Under the pieces are notes generated by a model. The model made no database searches. It saw only the letters and a program-made list of their open reading frames with translations, and was not told the origin of the DNA. DNA of 64,000 nt, taken from Rhopalosiphum padi (lineage: Eukaryota; Arthropoda; Insecta; Hemiptera; Aphididae). The position numbers were made by a program, and so were the translations under genes. The stretch is from NCBI RefSeq assembly GCF_020882245.1, contig NC_083597.1, positions 43,874,152-43,938,151 on the forward strand, in the 5' to 3' direction. This document shows, piece by piece, positions 61,380 to 64,000 of this stretch (its first letter is position 1; every line of letters starts with the position of its first letter).

Positions 61380-63520
61380 AGAACGGCGTGATAAGATCGT
61401 GGTTTAAATAGCTTAAAATTAATCTAAATGTTTTGAAAATGTTATTGTGTATAAAGATTAGTATACACTATACATGATTGCGAAAAGTTTCAATTACAAC
61501 ATAAAATAACACGATGAACTGATGACGAGCACAAACAATAAACACACATCATTACATATTCCAATGATCCGCTCTCGAGATTTAAAATTGTGTTTATTTT
61601 TCAGGAAATCATTATACCTAACATAAGTACGTACCTGTAGAAAACGTACTTTTTAAAGACATTTTAGCAACCTTTTTTTTTTCATTATTAATATAGTAAC
61701 TAATTAAATTCCACTTAGAATATCAGTATAAAAAAAATGTAGGTAGGTATATTTGAAAAGTTGTCATACAAACTTTTATTGAAATTAAATTTATGAAAAT
61801 AACAATTAAATTGCAATAAAATATTATATTAATTATTTTTGCGTGAATTTGTATTGACACAAGTAATTCGCTGAAAAAAAAAATGAAAAGTTAATAAATG
61901 AGATCTGCCTAGCAATACGTTTTAGTAATATGATACGCAAAAATGAGCTTTCGGAGGAACAAAACTAGTCGAAAAGTAAGTTATTGACGGTGAAAAACAC
62001 CACCGTTGGGACTCGCACTTCGGCAGCAGTACTGCGCAATAGGTATAATAGTACTATATTATGTTGTTCTCAGTTCGTATCGAATATCAGTCGATTGATC
62101 TTTAACGTCGATACACCATCATATTATTATTATAATATGCACATGTATACGTAGCTATTTTCGAGAATTCGGAGCAATCAAAAAATATAACAATAATATT
62201 CGCAAGTCGCAACATACATTTTTAACTGTATACCTATAATATTGTACGACGATACTGTAACTATATAATAATACATATATAGTTGATAAAAAAAAAATAA
62301 TAATAATAAATAAATTCACAACACCCTCGTTGTAACGTATGCAATAAGTAATAACAATCGTTATTATTTATTTTTATTTTTTTATTACAAGACTCGGTAT
62401 TTATTCATTTTTTTTTCATTTTCCCTCTATACGCAACAAAAAGAAATATATGCGTTTCTGTGCGCTATTCGTTTTGTCCTATCCTGAAACTATGTCCAAA
62501 TAATATGATACGTTCATGATGCCCCATTCAGCATTGCATCGTGTACATCCAATAATATAATAGTAGGTAGGTGCATGACAATTAACAGTAATGTTGTAAC
62601 CTACAACCCGCTAAGCCACCGACAAGTTCGTTTTAAATAATTATTCAACTTTTATAATTTACCTACATTTCTATAATATATTAATACGTAGAAACTAACA
62701 AATAAATAAGTATATAATGCATACTAAGAAGTGTTTAATTATAATGATTCATTATTATAATATAACGCTAAAATATTATACATTATTAATGACCTTTTAG
62801 ATCATCATTATAGGTAAATCGGTTATTTTATTTTTTATTTTTTTTAATGCAATATACAAGCAAATTTTGAGGATATTGTTTTTATACCCTGTTAGTTTTA
62901 TTGATATAACCATAACTAAAATTACAACTCAATGAAACATAGATATATTTTATTAGAATATTATAATTAATTACAATTATACGATAAATAGATACTTACA
63001 GATAATAATGTATTATTAGTAGTATTTTTGCTTTCTAATTTATTTATTTTTAATTTTTATTAGTTTAAGTATTTTTAATAAATTATTGATGTTTATTGTA
63101 AATATTTTTTGTTGCACACATTTATAGTTAGGAGTCTCAAAAATTATTTTGAATACTACTCATCACTCATCATTATTATTTTTTATGAAAATTACTTTAA
63201 AAAAATAAGCATACAAATAATTGCTATAAAAATAATATAAAATTAATAGTCTTACTGCGCGTACGTCTTCTAAGAGAGTTACAAATTTGATTTTGCCGAG
63301 AAATTTAATGACACCTAAAAACGTGATTATAAATTATTGTATAATATTTATTAATAATATATGTATATAGGAATCATATGTTATTATTGATTAATAATGC
63401 TATTACTATTATACCGTATATAATATTATAAAAGTATATAATATATATTTATATTTGTTCACTTACAGTCTACACATACATATAGATTTACACACTCAAA
63501 ACGGTTACTTATACTTTATC
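61380..63520. other. A+T-rich non-coding stretch with small G+C patches
   Basis: At 61943-61975 an ATG frame of 11 codons (MSFRRNKTSRK) runs straight into a consensus donor, GTAAGT. The following 62000-62110 is CpG-richer. This could be a mini first exon, but nothing else supports it. The rest is empty A+T-rich DNA. Confidence 0.4.
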
Positions 63521-63524
63521 GTCG

Positions 63525-63745
63525 TTTAAACATCTCTATTACGACGACGAAGACAGTGGTAGTGGCGGAGGTGGCACTGTAAAAGGTTTGGGCTTTCTTT
63601 TCACACAAGAAATTACAAACGGAAACTTTCGAGGCGGTATATGTGACACGCGATACTAGTGCCTGCGAAATTAAAGAGAACATCACTCGAAAGTCAAAAC
63701 ATCGTAAAACTCGCACAGCGGAAAACATTATCGCATGCATAAATG
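63525..63745. other. CpG-richer patch, possible exon
   Basis: The plus-strand frame open at 63486-63656 reads HLYYDDEDSGSGGGGTVKGL, then GFLFTQEITNGNFRGG, and stops at 63657. The composition is protein-like but there is no ATG. An acceptor-like CACTTACAG lies at 63461-63469, but the frame has a TAG just after it. The opposing minus-strand 74-codon ORF (63516-63740) has an acceptor-like TTTCGCAG inside. Neither is recognised. Confidence 0.2.
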
Positions 63746-64000
63746 CATAATATAATAATATATAGGATCATTTTTTTTATTCTATAACAAGCAATATAAA
63801 AAACCTCACGATATACAATTTTTTTTTTTTTAATTGTTTCCAAACTATTTTTATTTATTTAAACACATTATTTTACGCATTTTTATGATTATCAGTACTT
63901 ACCTATCACGTATACGTGATTGTTCCCGGAATTCAAAAAGAAAAAATATACATATTTTACATAAATTGCAATATGTTCAAGATACGACCGATTGACGATG

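Noticed and set aside
1..64000. tRNA, rRNA, CRISPR or bacterial operon
   Set aside because: No B-box-like GGTTCRANYCC in a cloverleaf context, no rRNA-like blocks, no regularly spaced direct repeats, and no closely packed ORFs with ribosome-binding sites were seen.

Overview
The window looks like nuclear DNA of an insect, most likely an aphid (Hemiptera: Aphididae). It is very A+T-rich with long featureless stretches. It is littered with decayed non-LTR retrotransposons, short non-autonomous DNA transposons with 8-bp target duplications, Helitron-like sequence and microsatellites. The palindromic word TAGGTACCTA recurs. The aphid assignment is inference from composition and repeat style, since no diagnostic host gene is present. 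I found no tRNA, rRNA, CRISPR, prokaryotic operon or intact multi-exon gene. Most of the window reads as intergenic or intronic.

Layout. 1-10 kb: A+T-rich, with a decayed coding-like stretch (4439-4681), a tiny ORF (3236-3337) and a minus-strand retroposon tail (7583-7740). 10-11.1 kb: 3' end of a LINE (10012-10910), then a short terminal-inverted-repeat element. 11-26 kb: mostly empty, with a hAT-like element at 17602-17995 carrying a perfect 8-bp duplication. 26-32 kb: a second hAT-like element (26212-26563), copies of two dispersed repeat families (A and B), and a CpG-richer island with a TATA-like box and triplet repeats (31600-32110). 35.4-38.6 kb: a roughly 520-bp imperfect inverted repeat, a frameshifted cysteine-rich fragment, a candidate first exon and another hAT-like element with a perfect duplication (38272-38538).

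41.8-46.1 kb: Helitron-like sequence, a (GT)27 array, composite repeat A/B copies, and two minus-strand protein-like stretches of unknown identity (45641-46069). 47.2-50.6 kb: a CpG-richer island with microsatellites, a 615-bp hAT-like element, and repeat fragments. 51.7-53.4 kb: the largest LINE remnant, with recognisable reverse-transcriptase motifs broken by stops and frameshifts. 53.5-64 kb: several CpG-richer patches, one with a core-promoter-like arrangement (58787-58818), a 5'-truncated LINE end (60216-60654) and a fifth hAT-like element (60913-61374).

No set of genes here can be shown to work together. The recognisable coding matter is almost entirely mobile-element debris. The candidate host exons are supported only by reading frame, composition and splice-like sites, and need transcript evidence.
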